From: Actibacterium sp. 188UL27-1
Lineage (GTDB): Bacteria > Pseudomonadota > Alphaproteobacteria > Rhodobacterales > Rhodobacteraceae
Assembly: GCF_016901225.1 (NCBI RefSeq)
Contig: NZ_JAFEUL010000014.1
Coordinates: forward strand, 50,889 to 114,888
Length of the DNA: 64,000 bases
Direction of reading: 5' to 3'
Position numbers and translations under genes: made by a program. Every line of letters starts with the position of its first letter. Position 1 is the stretch's first letter. Positions 53,754 to 62,683 of the stretch are shown piece by piece. A model generated the notes under the pieces. The model saw nothing but the letters and a program-made list of their open reading frames with translations, had not been told where the DNA came from and made no database searches.

Positions 53754-54668
53754 ATGTCACTTCGTTGTCATGTGGTTGTGATGGTTGAGCCCATGAGAGA
53801 TCGCCTAGACCCTTTGATCGCTGAACGCGCGCCGTGGCTTTTTGCGGATCGGCCGGGCACCCAACAGGTGCGCCGGGTGCTGGACCGCGTGCTCAGCTAC
53901 AACCGCACGGTCGAAATCGCAAAGCAATTGGAACACACGACCGGCCCGCAATTGATGGACCATGTCGCCAGCCTCATCGCGCGCGAAGTCACCGTCGATG
54001 GACTCGACAGGATACCGGCCAAGGGTCCGGCCCTTGTGGTCGCCAATCATCCGACCGGCATCGCCGATGGGGTCATCATGTGGTCGGTCCTGGCCAAGCG
54101 GCGGCCTGATCTATTCTACTACGCCAATGTCGACATCTTGCGCGCCGTGCCGCAGCTTGAAAGCATGATCGCCCCCGTCGAATGGCGCGTCGAAAAGCGC
54201 ACCCATGGAAAAACACGGGAAACGATGGCCTATACCCGTCAGGCCATCACCGATGGGCGGCTCGGCGTCATCTTTCCCTCGGGCCGCCTGGCCAAGCGTC
54301 GCAATCTCAGCCTGCATGAACGCCCCTGGATGGCATCGGCCGCCATGATCGCGCGCAAGTTCGATCTGGATGTGATCCCGATCAATATCCGGGCGCGGAA
54401 TTCCGTCCTGTTCTACCTCTTTGACATGATCCACCCGACCCTGCGGGACATCACCCTGTTCCACGAGACGTTGAACAAACACCGCCAACCCTTTGATTTG
54501 ACCGTCGGACGTCCCATTCCGGCCCGGCAGCTATCCAAGAATTCGGGTGAGGCGATCGAGGATTTGCGCGCCCGCACGCTGCGCCTGGGTGGGCGCCATG
54601 CACCCGCCGTGTCCCTTGTCGCGCAAACCCGCCGTCCCCGATGGATCAAAGCCGCATTGGCCAACTGA
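53754..54668 (+). CDS. Lysophospholipid acyltransferase family protein
   Basis: 304 residues; the start is uncertain (ATGs at 53754, 53781 and 53793, none with a good ribosome site). The acyltransferase catalytic motif NHPTGIADGV (H-x4-D) lies around residue 100, with the later FPSGRLAKR corresponding to motif III of glycerophosphate acyltransferases. There is no membrane helix, so it is peripheral. It is expected to esterify a lyso-lipid. The TLRLGGRHAPAVSLV tail is not typical of PlsC. It stands alone. Confidence 0.82.
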   Translation: MSLRCHVVVMVEPMRDRLDPLIAERAPWLFADRPGTQQVRRVLDRVLSYNRTVEIAKQLEHTTGPQLMDHVASLIAREVTVDGLDRIPAKGPALVVANHPTGIADGVIMWSVLAKRRPDLFYYANVDILRAVPQLESMIAPVEWRVEKRTHGKTRETMAYTRQAITDGRLGVIFPSGRLAKRRNLSLHERPWMASAAMIARKFDLDVIPINIRARNSVLFYLFDMIHPTLRDITLFHETLNKHRQPFDLTVGRPIPARQLSKNSGEAIEDLRARTLRLGGRHAPAVSLVAQTRRPRWIKAALAN

Positions 54669-54691
54669 CCCACCGCGCGGCGCGGGTCGGA

Positions 54692-55375
54692 TCAGACCAA
54701 CCGTTTGACCGTTGAAACCGGGTCGTCATTCTCAACAAACGGAACCGACGCTGGCGGTGCATCGATTGTCAGCAGCGGCTCAACCTCGGCCAGCACCACC
54801 TTGGTGATAAAGGCCAGATCAAAGCTCCGTGCCTGTGTGATCGGCACCCATTGCAGATGGGTCAGCTCATCTGACGCATCTGAGAAGCCATTGATATCGC
54901 CGGATAAACCCTTGGCCGCGGTCAGGAAAAACCGGGCGTCAAACCGCCGGGGCCGTCCAGGCGGCGTTATGGCGCGAAAAACGAACCGCAGGGATGCGGC
55001 AGTCGGGCGATAGCCGCGCGCGGCAAAGCCCTGCCAATCGGCGGGGGCATCGGGCCACGGCCCCGGCGCGCCCAACACAAGGCCCGTCTCCTCCCACAAC
55101 TCCCGAATGGCCGCGGCGACCAGGGCCGGGGCGCGTTCGGCTGGGGCGCACTGTCCCAACCTGTCCCGGCAGGGCTGTGCCAGTAGATCCAGCAATGGGA
55201 TGTCCGCATCGCCGGGATCCACGGCCCCGCCCGGAAAGACAAACTTGTTGGGCATGAACACGGCATTGGCGCCGCGCTGCCCCATCAGGATCTCCGGCCC
55301 ATCCGCACCGGCGCGGTGCACGATCACGGTCGCGGCGTCGCGCACCTGGGTTTTATCCATGGTCTGTGTGATCAT
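54692..55375 (-). CDS. Nudix hydrolase
   Basis: 227 residues from the ATG at 55375; an inner ATG at 55360 is possible. The fold begins RDAATVIVHRAGADGPEILM, then NKFVFPGGAVDPGD, and the Nudix box is visible as AAAIRELWEETGLVLG (R-E-L-x-E-E-T-G) though the glycine 11 residues earlier is not clear. The protein hydrolyses a nucleotide or related pyrophosphate bond; the substrate is unknown. It follows the DUF983 gene by 35 bases on the same strand. Confidence 0.87.
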   Translation of the reverse strand: MITQTMDKTQVRDAATVIVHRAGADGPEILMGQRGANAVFMPNKFVFPGGAVDPGDADIPLLDLLAQPCRDRLGQCAPAERAPALVAAAIRELWEETGLVLGAPGPWPDAPADWQGFAARGYRPTAASLRFVFRAITPPGRPRRFDARFFLTAAKGLSGDINGFSDASDELTHLQWVPITQARSFDLAFITKVVLAEVEPLLTIDAPPASVPFVENDDPVSTVKRLV

Positions 55376-55410
55376 CACGGGCGCGGTCCTTTCGACAGGT
55401 CCGCCTGCGG

Positions 55411-55815
55411 TTATCCGGATTTGCCGAAACCGTGCATCCGCTTGGACCATTGCAACGCGATCAGCATGCCTTTGATCCGCGGCAAAAGGAAGAGAGACAA
55501 CGCCACGCATCCCACCGAAAAGACGGCAACCGTCACCAGAGGGTCAGGCCGCAACTGCACGAAAAAAATGTGCAGCAAGGGCGCCATCAAATGCCCGACG
55601 ATCAGGATGGTGATATAGGCCGGGCCGTCATCGGCGCGGTGGTGATGCAGTTCCTCGTTGCAGACCGGGCAGGTGTCGCGGACCTTCAAAAATCCCGACA
55701 TCATCGGACCAGCGCCGCAGTTCGGGCACCGGCGGCGCCATCCGCGCTTGAGAGATTGTTTCAGATCGCGCGGGGCGACCGTGTCGTCGGTGGTGGGCGG
55801 CGCTGCCTGGTCCAT
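55411..55815 (-). CDS. DUF983 family membrane protein
   Basis: 134 residues. The N-terminal part holds a four-cysteine zinc-ribbon-like motif (RCPNCGAGPMMSGFLKVRDT followed by CPVCNEEL), then two membrane helices (ITILIVGHLMAPLLHIFFVQ and VTVAVFSVGCVALSLFLLPR). This is the DUF983 layout. The function is unknown; homologues are often beside heme or cell-wall related genes. GAGG lies before the ATG. It heads an operon with the Nudix gene. Confidence 0.85.
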   Translation of the reverse strand: MDQAAPPTTDDTVAPRDLKQSLKRGWRRRCPNCGAGPMMSGFLKVRDTCPVCNEELHHHRADDGPAYITILIVGHLMAPLLHIFFVQLRPDPLVTVAVFSVGCVALSLFLLPRIKGMLIALQWSKRMHGFGKSG

Positions 55816-56069
55816 GATGCGTCCTCGGGCAATTTACGTCGCAATATCGCAGCGTCGCCGGTTTTGCGATGAGGCGATCCGCCCCCGCGTCTGCATGTCG
55901 CTGTTCCTGCGGGGACACGGCACCGTCGCCGTCCATCCGGGGCAAAAAATACACCCACCCGCGACGGAGCCGGTGGGGACCGCCGTTAAATGACCATTGC
56001 GCGGCAAAACCCGCCGCTGATTGAAACGCGCGGCCCTGACGGGGCGGGCGACCCGTTTGGAGGTATGAC

Positions 56070-56348
56070 ATGCGAAAGATGGGTCTACTGGCCGTTCTTA
56101 TTCTGGTTGGTCTGATGGTGGGTCCCAGGGCCAAGTCCCAATGGAACCATGAGCAGGGCCCGGGATCTGAGAGGTTCGATGTTGCAGCCGTTGCGGAACT
56201 TGGCGGTCCGGAACGTGTGCCTGACACCATCGCAGCACTGGGCACGGTGGTCTTGGCCCACCGGATCACATCCGGGGACATATGGCCGACCGGCTGCGAC
56301 GCAGTCACGGGCGGTTCTGCGCCCCGACCCGCTCAAGCCCGGACCTGA
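56070..56348 (+). CDS. Small putative exported protein upstream of the ECF sigma gene
   Basis: 92 residues with GGAGG 8 bases before the ATG. An N-terminal hydrophobic segment (MRKMGLLAVLILVGLMVGPR) could be a signal peptide; the remainder (GSERFDVAAVAELGGPERVP) has no recognisable domain. It lies 59 bases before the ECF sigma factor gene. The ribosome-binding site and the signal-like N-terminus argue for a real gene, but the C-terminus (TGGSAPRPAQART) looks random, so this may not be coding. Confidence 0.4.
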   Translation: MRKMGLLAVLILVGLMVGPRAKSQWNHEQGPGSERFDVAAVAELGGPERVPDTIAALGTVVLAHRITSGDIWPTGCDAVTGGSAPRPAQART

Positions 56349-56407
56349 ACCCGCGCGGGGCAGGCGGTGTTGACCATCGCCACCCCCCGGCGCTAGGCCT
56401 TTGGACC

Positions 56408-56995
56408 ATGGACATGCCGCTCGATGCCTTGTCGAACATATCAGATGACCTCTTGCTAGCGCGGTTCGCCCAGGGAGATCAGGGGGCGGCGCGTGTTTTG
56501 ACTGTGCGGCTCACCCCGCGCGTCCTGGCCGTGGCGCAGCGCATGTTGGGGGATGCGGCCGAGGCAGAGGATGTGGCCCAGGAGGCGATGATGCGATTGT
56601 GGAAGATGGCGCCGAATTGGCAGGCGGGCACGGCCCAGGTCTCAACCTGGCTCTACCGGGTGGCCGCAAATTTATGCACGGATCGGCTGCGGCGCAGTCG
56701 GCGGCGCGGGGTGTCGCTGGATGCCGTGCCCGAGCCCGTGGATGACCGCCCCGGCGTGGAACAGGATTTGCAGATGCGCGCCCGGGCCGATGCCTTGCAG
56801 GCCGCGCTCATGACCTTGCCCGAGCGCCAGCGCCAGGCCGTGATCCTGCGCCATCTCGAAGGCCTGGCCAACCCGCAGATCGCCGCGGTGATGGACATTA
56901 GCACCGAGGCGGTGGAAAGTCTGACCGCCCGCGGCAAACGTGCCCTGGCCCTGGTATTGACGGGCCAGAAGGCAGCATTGGGACTGGACCTATGA
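56408..56995 (+). CDS. ECF-family RNA polymerase sigma factor
   Basis: 195 residues from the ATG at 56408. Region 2 is MLGDAAEAEDVAQEAMMRLW followed by VSTWLYRVAANLCTDRLRRS; region 4 is LPERQRQAVILRHLEGLANP and ISTEAVESLTARGKRAL. The short linker between them marks an ECF sigma. It overlaps the next gene by ATGA, as sigma/anti-sigma pairs do. It probably responds to an envelope signal via the two downstream genes. Confidence 0.92.
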   Translation: MDMPLDALSNISDDLLLARFAQGDQGAARVLTVRLTPRVLAVAQRMLGDAAEAEDVAQEAMMRLWKMAPNWQAGTAQVSTWLYRVAANLCTDRLRRSRRRGVSLDAVPEPVDDRPGVEQDLQMRARADALQAALMTLPERQRQAVILRHLEGLANPQIAAVMDISTEAVESLTARGKRALALVLTGQKAALGLDL

Positions 56996-57375
56996 CGGAT
57001 GACAGATCAGCGAAAGACCGGGGCCTGGATGACGGGGCGCTGGAGGTGTTTTTCGACGCGGCACGCCGGACGGGCCCTGCGCCCTCCGACGATCTGTTGC
57101 GCCGGGTCATGGCCGATGCCGCACAATCGGCACAACCGGCCGTATCAGCCCGGCCCGCCTTGCCCTGGTGGCGCAGCGCCTGGGCGAGCCTGGGTGGTTG
57201 GCCATCCATGGCTGGTCTGTGTACCGCGACGATTGCCGGCATCCTGATCGGATACAGCCCGCCTGCCGCGCTGGATGTATTGCTGGCGGATCTGCAGGGG
57301 GAGCAGGTGGCAAGCTTTCTAGTGGATGACGCCTTTTTGACTGTTTTCGAGACCGACCTGATGACGGATGACTGA
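56992..57375 (+). CDS. Membrane protein in ECF operon, possible anti-sigma factor
   Basis: 127 residues. A soluble N-terminus (about 1-55, with DDGALEVFFDAARRTGPAPS) precedes one membrane helix (about 70-90, PSMAGLCTATIAGILIGYSP), and the C-terminal 40 residues are acidic. The layout (short cytoplasmic domain, one helix, periplasmic tail) fits an anti-sigma factor; a ZAS-type Cys/His motif is not visible. It overlaps the sigma gene by 4 bases and the next gene by 8. The role is inferred from position. Confidence 0.6.
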   Translation: MTDDRSAKDRGLDDGALEVFFDAARRTGPAPSDDLLRRVMADAAQSAQPAVSARPALPWWRSAWASLGGWPSMAGLCTATIAGILIGYSPPAALDVLLADLQGEQVASFLVDDAFLTVFETDLMTDD

Positions 57376-57901
57376 GCCTATGTCGCATGACCCCACCCCA
57401 CCGCCTGCCGCAGGGTCGCCCCGCTGGATCCGGATTGCCCTGGTCGCCTCGCTCGCCGTCAACCTCTTGATCCTGGGTGCCATCGGGGGGGCTGTCCTGT
57501 CGGGCAAGCCGGGCCCGGGTGGCAGGTCCGGGGATGAGATACGCCGCCTTGGCGTTGGTCCCTATGGCCGTGCCCTGACGTCGGAACAGCGCGCGGTCTT
57601 GCGCGACCGGATGGGCGCCCGCCGGGCCGATCTGAGCCGGACGGGCAGGGCGTTGCGGCAGGACTTCCGGCAGACGCTGATCGTGTTGCGGGCCGATGAT
57701 CTGGACACTGCGCGGCTGGCCGAGATGCTGCAACGCCAGCGGGCGGGGGCCCAAGCCTTGCGGGATGTGGGACAGGACCTCATGATCGAGGTCATCGGGC
57801 AAATGAGCGTCGCGGAACGCCGGGCCTTTGCCGACCGGTTGGAGCAATCGCAAAAACGCCGTCCCCGCGGGGACCGCAAGGGCGCTGACCAGGATCGCTG
57901 A
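57368..57901 (+). CDS. Periplasmic heavy-metal-sensor-like protein (CnrX/ZraP type)
   Basis: 177 residues. Short cytoplasmic leader, a membrane helix or uncleaved signal (about 20-42, IRIALVASLAVNLLILGAIG), then a long arginine-rich helical domain (about 65-165: ALTSEQRAVLRDRMGARRAD, QALRDVGQDLMIEVIGQMSV, AERRAFADRLEQSQKRR). This fits the CpxP/ZraP/CnrX fold. Such proteins detect metals or misfolded proteins and pass the signal to the partner anti-sigma factor. It is the third gene of the ECF operon. Confidence 0.75.
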   Translation: MTEPMSHDPTPPPAAGSPRWIRIALVASLAVNLLILGAIGGAVLSGKPGPGGRSGDEIRRLGVGPYGRALTSEQRAVLRDRMGARRADLSRTGRALRQDFRQTLIVLRADDLDTARLAEMLQRQRAGAQALRDVGQDLMIEVIGQMSVAERRAFADRLEQSQKRRPRGDRKGADQDR

Positions 57902-57983
57902 TCCCTTTGCGACGTAAGGTGCCATTGCCCTGTTGCGGGGCGCGCGCCACCTATGCGCAAGGGTTCATGGGAAGGATGATAGG

Positions 57984-58508
57984 ATGAAGGGTTCGCGCCC
58001 CGAGCAAGCGGTTTTGACCCGCGACACGGATATGAGCCAGACCGAGGCGACCCGCGCCGTGATCGAAGGCATGGTCGATGGGCTGAACGATCACCGGATC
58101 GACGATATCGGCCAGTTCTTTGCCGAGGGCTTTCGCTGGATGGGCAACTTTGGCTGCGGTACCAAGATCGGCCTTAAGGAGTTTCAGGACAACTGGCAGC
58201 GCCCATTTCAGGCGGCTTTTTCCGACAAGGTCTGTGTCGATGAGGCGCGGATATACATGGGCGAATGGGCCGCCGCCTTTGGCCGGCAGGAGGCCACCCA
58301 TTCCGGGGCATTCATGGGGGTCGCGCCCACCGGCAAACGGGTGGAGATCAGGTATATGGATTTCTGGAAAGTCGTCGATGGCAAGATCGTGGACAATTGG
58401 GTGATGGTCGATTTTCCCCATGTGCTCAGCCAGCTTGGCGTGGACGTCTTCGATGGGCAGGGTTGGGACGCGTTCGACCGCAAAGAGAAAGATCCGCCGC
58501 GTCCCTGA
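57984..58508 (+). CDS. SnoaL-like/ester cyclase family protein
   Basis: 174 residues from the ATG at 57984; the alternative at 58032 would be MSQTEATRAVIEGMVDGLND. The NTF2-like pattern is present: TRAVIEGMVDGLNDHRIDDI, QFFAEGFRWMG, FGRQEATHSGAFMGVAPTGK, RVEIRYMDFWKVVDGKIVDN and WVMVDFPHVLSQLGVDVF. This group covers predicted polyketide-cyclase-like ester cyclases with no assigned substrate. It is 82 bases after the ECF operon, apparently monocistronic. Confidence 0.82.
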   Translation: MKGSRPEQAVLTRDTDMSQTEATRAVIEGMVDGLNDHRIDDIGQFFAEGFRWMGNFGCGTKIGLKEFQDNWQRPFQAAFSDKVCVDEARIYMGEWAAAFGRQEATHSGAFMGVAPTGKRVEIRYMDFWKVVDGKIVDNWVMVDFPHVLSQLGVDVFDGQGWDAFDRKEKDPPRP

Positions 58509-58536
58509 ATTGGAACGGATGCGCCACGGATTCTGT

Positions 58537-58574
58537 GCCTCCGGCGGGGATATTTATGAACACATAATGGGGCA
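58537..58574 (+). repeat. Dispersed 38-base repeat, second copy
   Basis: It reads GCCTCCGGCGGGGATATTTA then TGAACACATAATGGGGCA, 37 of 38 bases identical to the copy at 40055-40092 (opposite strand). It sits between convergent genes (SnoaL-like and the 480-residue hypothetical), 28 bases after the first. Both copies lie just after the 3' end of a gene on the same strand. Confidence 0.6.
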
Positions 58575-58646
58575 GTTTTGCCAAGGTTTCGGCGAAGGCG
58601 CCATTCATGGCGGTTTTGCATGGGATCGGGCCATGGCAGATGGCAG

Positions 58647-60089
58647 TCAGGACTGTTTCCGGGACCGTTTGCTTTTGGTGGTCCTCCGACGTTTGGCAAG
58701 ATCAGCGGCGCGTTTGCGGATCGCCGCAGCGAGGGACGGTGCATCGGGCCGACCTGTCATCTGGCCGTGAAGATTGTCCAGAACACCTGCGATGCTATGG
58801 CTGGCCCTATCTTCGGGGTCCAGCCTGCATGCCGCATGATACGCGTTCTGCAGCGCCGTCAGGCGAAAGCGCAGGTCCATCTCGGATGGCCGCTGGGGGC
58901 CGATATCAGCGAGGATCGGCAGCAGATCGGTGGGCGCGGTGGCGGATTTGCAGATCTGCGTGTGTCGCCGGGCAATTGGCGACAGCACGGCCTGCCGCTG
59001 CGCCTCGCCTCGGCGTATCGTGATGTGATGCTGGGTGACCGGGAAATCCGTGGCAGCAGTGGCGGCGATCCAGGTCTGCTCCAGCCGCCGCGTCGCCAGC
59101 GCCTGAAGATCCAGCCGGTGGGCCTGATCGACTGCCATGGGAAAAAGACCGATCGCGTAAGACTGCCCGATCCCGTCCGTCTGCAGCACCTCGGTAAGAT
59201 CGCGCATCACGGCCCAGATCCGATCCGGCGACGTGGCTTTCCGGATCCGCGCTTCTGCAGCCGCCACGGCCTGGTGGAGATCCGCGGCCGATCGGGCCCA
59301 GGCCTGGGCCTCCGCCGCGGTTTCCTGTGGCTCGGGTTCCCCGATCCCGGCTTCCAGCGCGGCCTTGTAGGCGGCTTCCCCCTCTGTCGTGGCCTCCCGA
59401 ACCTCCGTCGGGTCCCAGCAATCCAGCGCCTTGATGAACCGGGTCTGCGCGAGCTTGCGATGGGCCATCGCGGATTGCAAATCCACCCCGAAATGCCGCG
59501 CATAGTCAAACAAAAGCGCCCGATCCAACCTCTTCGACGGATAGCGATGGGCATAGCGGTCCGCAGCCTCCCACGGTTGGGTCGGCCCTTCCGCGAACCA
59601 ACTCCACCCGCATTCCGCCATCCCCTGATCCACATCAATGCGGCGCACGACCGTCCCACCCTGGCGCAGGGTCAGCCCATGCCGTTGGAGGGTTTTGCGC
59701 TCAAACAGGCTCTCGATCGTGACCATCGTCAGGCCCGTCCGCAACCGGCCCATATGGTCCGGCAGATCGTCATGGCCCCAATGCTCCACCAGTGTCACAC
59801 CGGAACTGCCCGCCGGTTCACTGACCGTAACCCCCCAATAACAGACCGACACGGTATCGCCGAGTTCGGCCCGTCGCGCCTGCGCGTCCAAACTGTCCTG
59901 GTGGTAGATGTCATTGGGGCGCCGCATTTCGCCCTGGATCACGATGGACCGGCCCTGGGTTGCGCGGAACACCCCTGTGACCAAGGCCGCGACCTCATGG
60001 AAAGGGGCCAAACAGATCGTGGCCAGAACCACCTGGTCCTGGTGGGTCATATCGCCCACTTGGTAGGTCAGGTGAATGTCTCGGGTCAT
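58647..60089 (-). CDS. Hypothetical protein, 480 residues
   Basis: The protein starts MTRDIHLTYQVGDMTHQDQV and has a beta-rich N-terminal half (to about 190) with VVLATICLAPFHEVAALVTG and VTLVEHWGHDDLPDHMGRLR, and an alanine/arginine-rich helical C-terminal half (about 210-480) ending in a basic tail (RRRTTKSKRSRKQS). No signal peptide or membrane helix is apparent. I do not recognise a family. The codon use and the absence of stops over 1.4 kb support real coding. The basic tail could contact nucleic acid or membrane. Confidence 0.65.
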   Translation of the reverse strand: MTRDIHLTYQVGDMTHQDQVVLATICLAPFHEVAALVTGVFRATQGRSIVIQGEMRRPNDIYHQDSLDAQARRAELGDTVSVCYWGVTVSEPAGSSGVTLVEHWGHDDLPDHMGRLRTGLTMVTIESLFERKTLQRHGLTLRQGGTVVRRIDVDQGMAECGWSWFAEGPTQPWEAADRYAHRYPSKRLDRALLFDYARHFGVDLQSAMAHRKLAQTRFIKALDCWDPTEVREATTEGEAAYKAALEAGIGEPEPQETAAEAQAWARSAADLHQAVAAAEARIRKATSPDRIWAVMRDLTEVLQTDGIGQSYAIGLFPMAVDQAHRLDLQALATRRLEQTWIAATAATDFPVTQHHITIRRGEAQRQAVLSPIARRHTQICKSATAPTDLLPILADIGPQRPSEMDLRFRLTALQNAYHAACRLDPEDRASHSIAGVLDNLHGQMTGRPDAPSLAAAIRKRAADLAKRRRTTKSKRSRKQS

Positions 60090-60150
60090 GGCCGGCCTCG
60101 CGTGATGCCGCGCTAGCCTGACGGTGAATTTTGGCGAATTTCGGGCAGGC

Positions 60151-60366
60151 TCAGCTCAGGATCAACCCCATCACGACCATAATCAGCCCCAGGGCCGAAA
60201 TCCCGAACGCCCCCAGATTGAACGCCACGGCCTTTTGCAGCCGCGCCCGCAATGTGTCGTCATCCAGGCCGGCCCGGCGGGCGCGCGACACATCCACGAT
60301 GCACCAGATGATGCCGGCCAGCCCCACGACAGACAGCAACGCGCCGATCCAGATAAGACTTTCCAT
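60151..60366 (-). CDS. Small two-helix membrane protein
   Basis: 71 residues, GGAGG before the ATG. Two membrane helices at about 4-25 (LIWIGALLSVVGLAGIIWCI) and 48-70 (LGAFGISALGLIMVVMGLIL) with a basic loop between them (SRARRAGLDDDTLRARLQK). Function unknown. It is a common gene in Rhodobacterales. It is divergent from the PhoD gene. Confidence 0.65.
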   Translation of the reverse strand: MESLIWIGALLSVVGLAGIIWCIVDVSRARRAGLDDDTLRARLQKAVAFNLGAFGISALGLIMVVMGLILS

Positions 60367-60539
60367 CCGCTATCTCTCCTCCCGGTCGGGCTAGCGGGTT
60401 TTGCCAAAGGGGGCAAGCACGCGCGCCCTGTTGCAAAACCGTCACCGCACGGTCACCCACCGGTCAAGCGGCGGTTCCATGGTGAGGATCCAACGATATC
60501 GCCGCGCACGGTCGCGGCCCCAACAGAAAGGTTCCAGCC

Positions 60540-62105
60540 ATGCGCCAGTATACCCGCCTGTCCCGCCGCGCCGTTCTTGCCGGTGGCACCGCCTTCACCA
60601 CAGCGCTTGCCATGCCCGGCATTTCCCGCGCCGCCACGCGCCCCACCTTTACGCACGGGGTGCAATCGGGCGATGTCGATATCTCCTCCGGCATGATCTG
60701 GACCCGGACCGACCGTCCGGCCCGCGTGATGATGGAAGTCTCGACCACCGAGAGCTTTGCCAATGCCCGCCGCCTGACCGCGATGGATGCGCTGCCCGAA
60801 AGCGACTTTGCCGTCAAACGCCTGATCCAGGGCCTCCCCTCGGATCAAGAGATTTTCTATCGCTTCACCGCCGCCGATCTGAGCGACATCAACACGGTGT
60901 CAGAGCCCCTGGTGGGCCGGTTCCGCACCGCGCCGTCGGCCCGGCGCAACATTCGCTTTGCCTGGTCCGGTGACACGGCAGGGCAGGGCTGGGGCATCGA
61001 TGATGAGGGTATGGCGACCTATGCGACCATGGCTCGCCACGAACCTGACTTTTTCATCCATTCCGGCGACACCGTCTATGCCGACGGCCCAATGGAGGAC
61101 ACGGTCGAGAAAGACGGACAGGTGATCTGGACCAACACCAACCTGATCGATGAAAAGCGCAAAGTCGCCGAAACCTTGGACGAATTCCGCGGCCAGTGGA
61201 AATACAACATGATGGACGCGCATGTGCGCGCGATGAACGCGTCCGTCCCGACTTTCTTCCAGTGGGATGACCACGAGGTGGTGAACAACTGGTCCGACAG
61301 CAAGGATATGATCGCCGACGAACGCTATACCGAAAAGTCGGTGCATCTTCTGACCGCCCGGGCCAGCCGCGCCTTCCACGAGATGACGCCGATGCGGGTG
61401 AGCCAGGCGGAACCGGGCCGGGTCTACCGCAAGATCAATTATGGCCCGCTGCTCGACGTCTTCTTCTTGGATCTGCGCAGCTATCGCGGCCCCAACACTG
61501 CGGACATGACCGAGACATTGACGGAGGAGCAGCGCGTGCTGGGCGCCGAGCAGATGTCCTGGCTCAAGCGGGAGCTGGCGCAATCCACCGCCACCTGGAA
61601 GGTCATCGCCTCGGACCAGCCCATCGGTTTGATTGTGTGGGACAATTTCCGCGAACAGTCTGGCTCCGAAGGGATTGCCGACGGCACCGGTGGCCCCGCC
61701 ATGGGGCGCGAGGTCGAGGTGGCAGAGCTGTTGCGGTTCATGAAAACCGCCAACATCACCAACACGGTCTGGCTGACGGCGGATGTGCATTACACGGCCG
61801 CCCATTACTATGATCCCAACACGGCGCAGTTCCAGGATTTCGAGCCCTTCTGGGAGTTTGTGTCGGGCCCGCTCCATGCCGGCACCTTTGGCCCCAACGC
61901 CTTGGACGCCACATTCGGCCCGGAGGTGCGGTTCGTGAAGGCGCCGACGGAAGAGCAGGGGATCAACCTGCCGCCATCGATGGGGCTGCAATTCTTTGGC
62001 CTGGTGGATATCGACGGCGCGACCGAGCAGATGACCGTGCGCCTCATGGACCGGGCCGATGCCGAATTGTGGTCGGTTACGCTTGATCCGCAGCGGAGCC
62101 TCTGA
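60540..62105 (+). CDS. PhoD-type alkaline phosphatase/phosphodiesterase
   Basis: 521 residues. Twin-arginine signal at the N-terminus (LSRRAVLAGGTAFTTALAMP; SRRAVL) for folded export. The PhoD core shows RFAWSGDTAGQGWGIDDEGM, PDFFIHSGDTVYADGPMED (metal ligands), FQWDDHEVVNNW and WLTADVHYTAAHYYDP with the catalytic His and metal residues. The enzyme releases phosphate from organic esters in the periplasm; it usually needs Ca2+ and Fe3+. No Pho box was confirmed upstream. Confidence 0.9.
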   Translation: MRQYTRLSRRAVLAGGTAFTTALAMPGISRAATRPTFTHGVQSGDVDISSGMIWTRTDRPARVMMEVSTTESFANARRLTAMDALPESDFAVKRLIQGLPSDQEIFYRFTAADLSDINTVSEPLVGRFRTAPSARRNIRFAWSGDTAGQGWGIDDEGMATYATMARHEPDFFIHSGDTVYADGPMEDTVEKDGQVIWTNTNLIDEKRKVAETLDEFRGQWKYNMMDAHVRAMNASVPTFFQWDDHEVVNNWSDSKDMIADERYTEKSVHLLTARASRAFHEMTPMRVSQAEPGRVYRKINYGPLLDVFFLDLRSYRGPNTADMTETLTEEQRVLGAEQMSWLKRELAQSTATWKVIASDQPIGLIVWDNFREQSGSEGIADGTGGPAMGREVEVAELLRFMKTANITNTVWLTADVHYTAAHYYDPNTAQFQDFEPFWEFVSGPLHAGTFGPNALDATFGPEVRFVKAPTEEQGINLPPSMGLQFFGLVDIDGATEQMTVRLMDRADAELWSVTLDPQRSL

Positions 62106-62222
62106 CTACGCATGTTGATTTGGCGGTCTGGCCCCTGGGGGCAGGTCGCCCGTTCCGGTCTTGCCTCACACCGGGGGCGGCGCTAGGGAGAGCCCCCGAT
62201 ATCCCGCAAAGAGGCAGCAGCG

Positions 62223-62492
62223 ATGAACGATGACGTGACCGAAACCAGTGGCGACGTAACCTACCGGGTGACGGCGGACGAGTTGCGCCAGTTCATCGAG
62301 CGGTTCGAGCGGCTGGAGGCAGAAAAGAAAGACATCGCCGACCAGCAGAAGGAGGTCATGGCCGAGGCCAAGGGCCGTGGCTACGACACCAAGGTGATCC
62401 GCAAGGTCATCGCCCTGCGCCGCCGGGAGCCCGACGATATCGCCGAGGAAGAGGCGGTGCTGGATATGTACAAGCAAGCGCTGGGTATGTGA
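62223..62492 (+). CDS. DUF2312 family DNA-binding protein (GapR-like)
   Basis: 89 residues. It matches GapR of Caulobacter by pattern: DELRQFIERFERLEAEKKDI, ADQQKEVMAEAKGRGYDTKV, IRKVIALRRREPDDIAEEEA. The whole protein is coiled-coil and helical. GapR forms clamps on overtwisted, AT-rich DNA ahead of replication and transcription and is widespread in Alphaproteobacteria. It is monocistronic and 191 bases before tRNA-Thr. Confidence 0.9.
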   Translation: MNDDVTETSGDVTYRVTADELRQFIERFERLEAEKKDIADQQKEVMAEAKGRGYDTKVIRKVIALRRREPDDIAEEEAVLDMYKQALGM

Positions 62493-62683
62493 ACCCCGTG
62501 GATGCGAAACCGCAGGCTTTATGGATGCGCGGACCGACGGTGACGTGTCGACCGATGGTGAACCCCGCGCATGGCCCAAGTTTATGGCATATGCATCGGA
62601 TGTGCACAGGGTCCGCATGCGTTGTGCAGACGCATATCTGCCCCTTGACGCGACCCGCCCATGTCCACTAAAGCGCAGCGAGT

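Noticed and set aside
58578..60116. 512-codon frame on the plus strand opposite the 480-residue hypothetical gene
   Set aside because: Arg/Pro/Gly-rich antisense pattern; the minus-strand product has normal amino-acid composition and a normal start, so that strand was chosen.
62560..62680. Repeated TGCGCATA-like words before tRNA-Thr as a regulatory array
   Set aside because: Spacing and sequence are irregular; not distinguishable from chance by eye.
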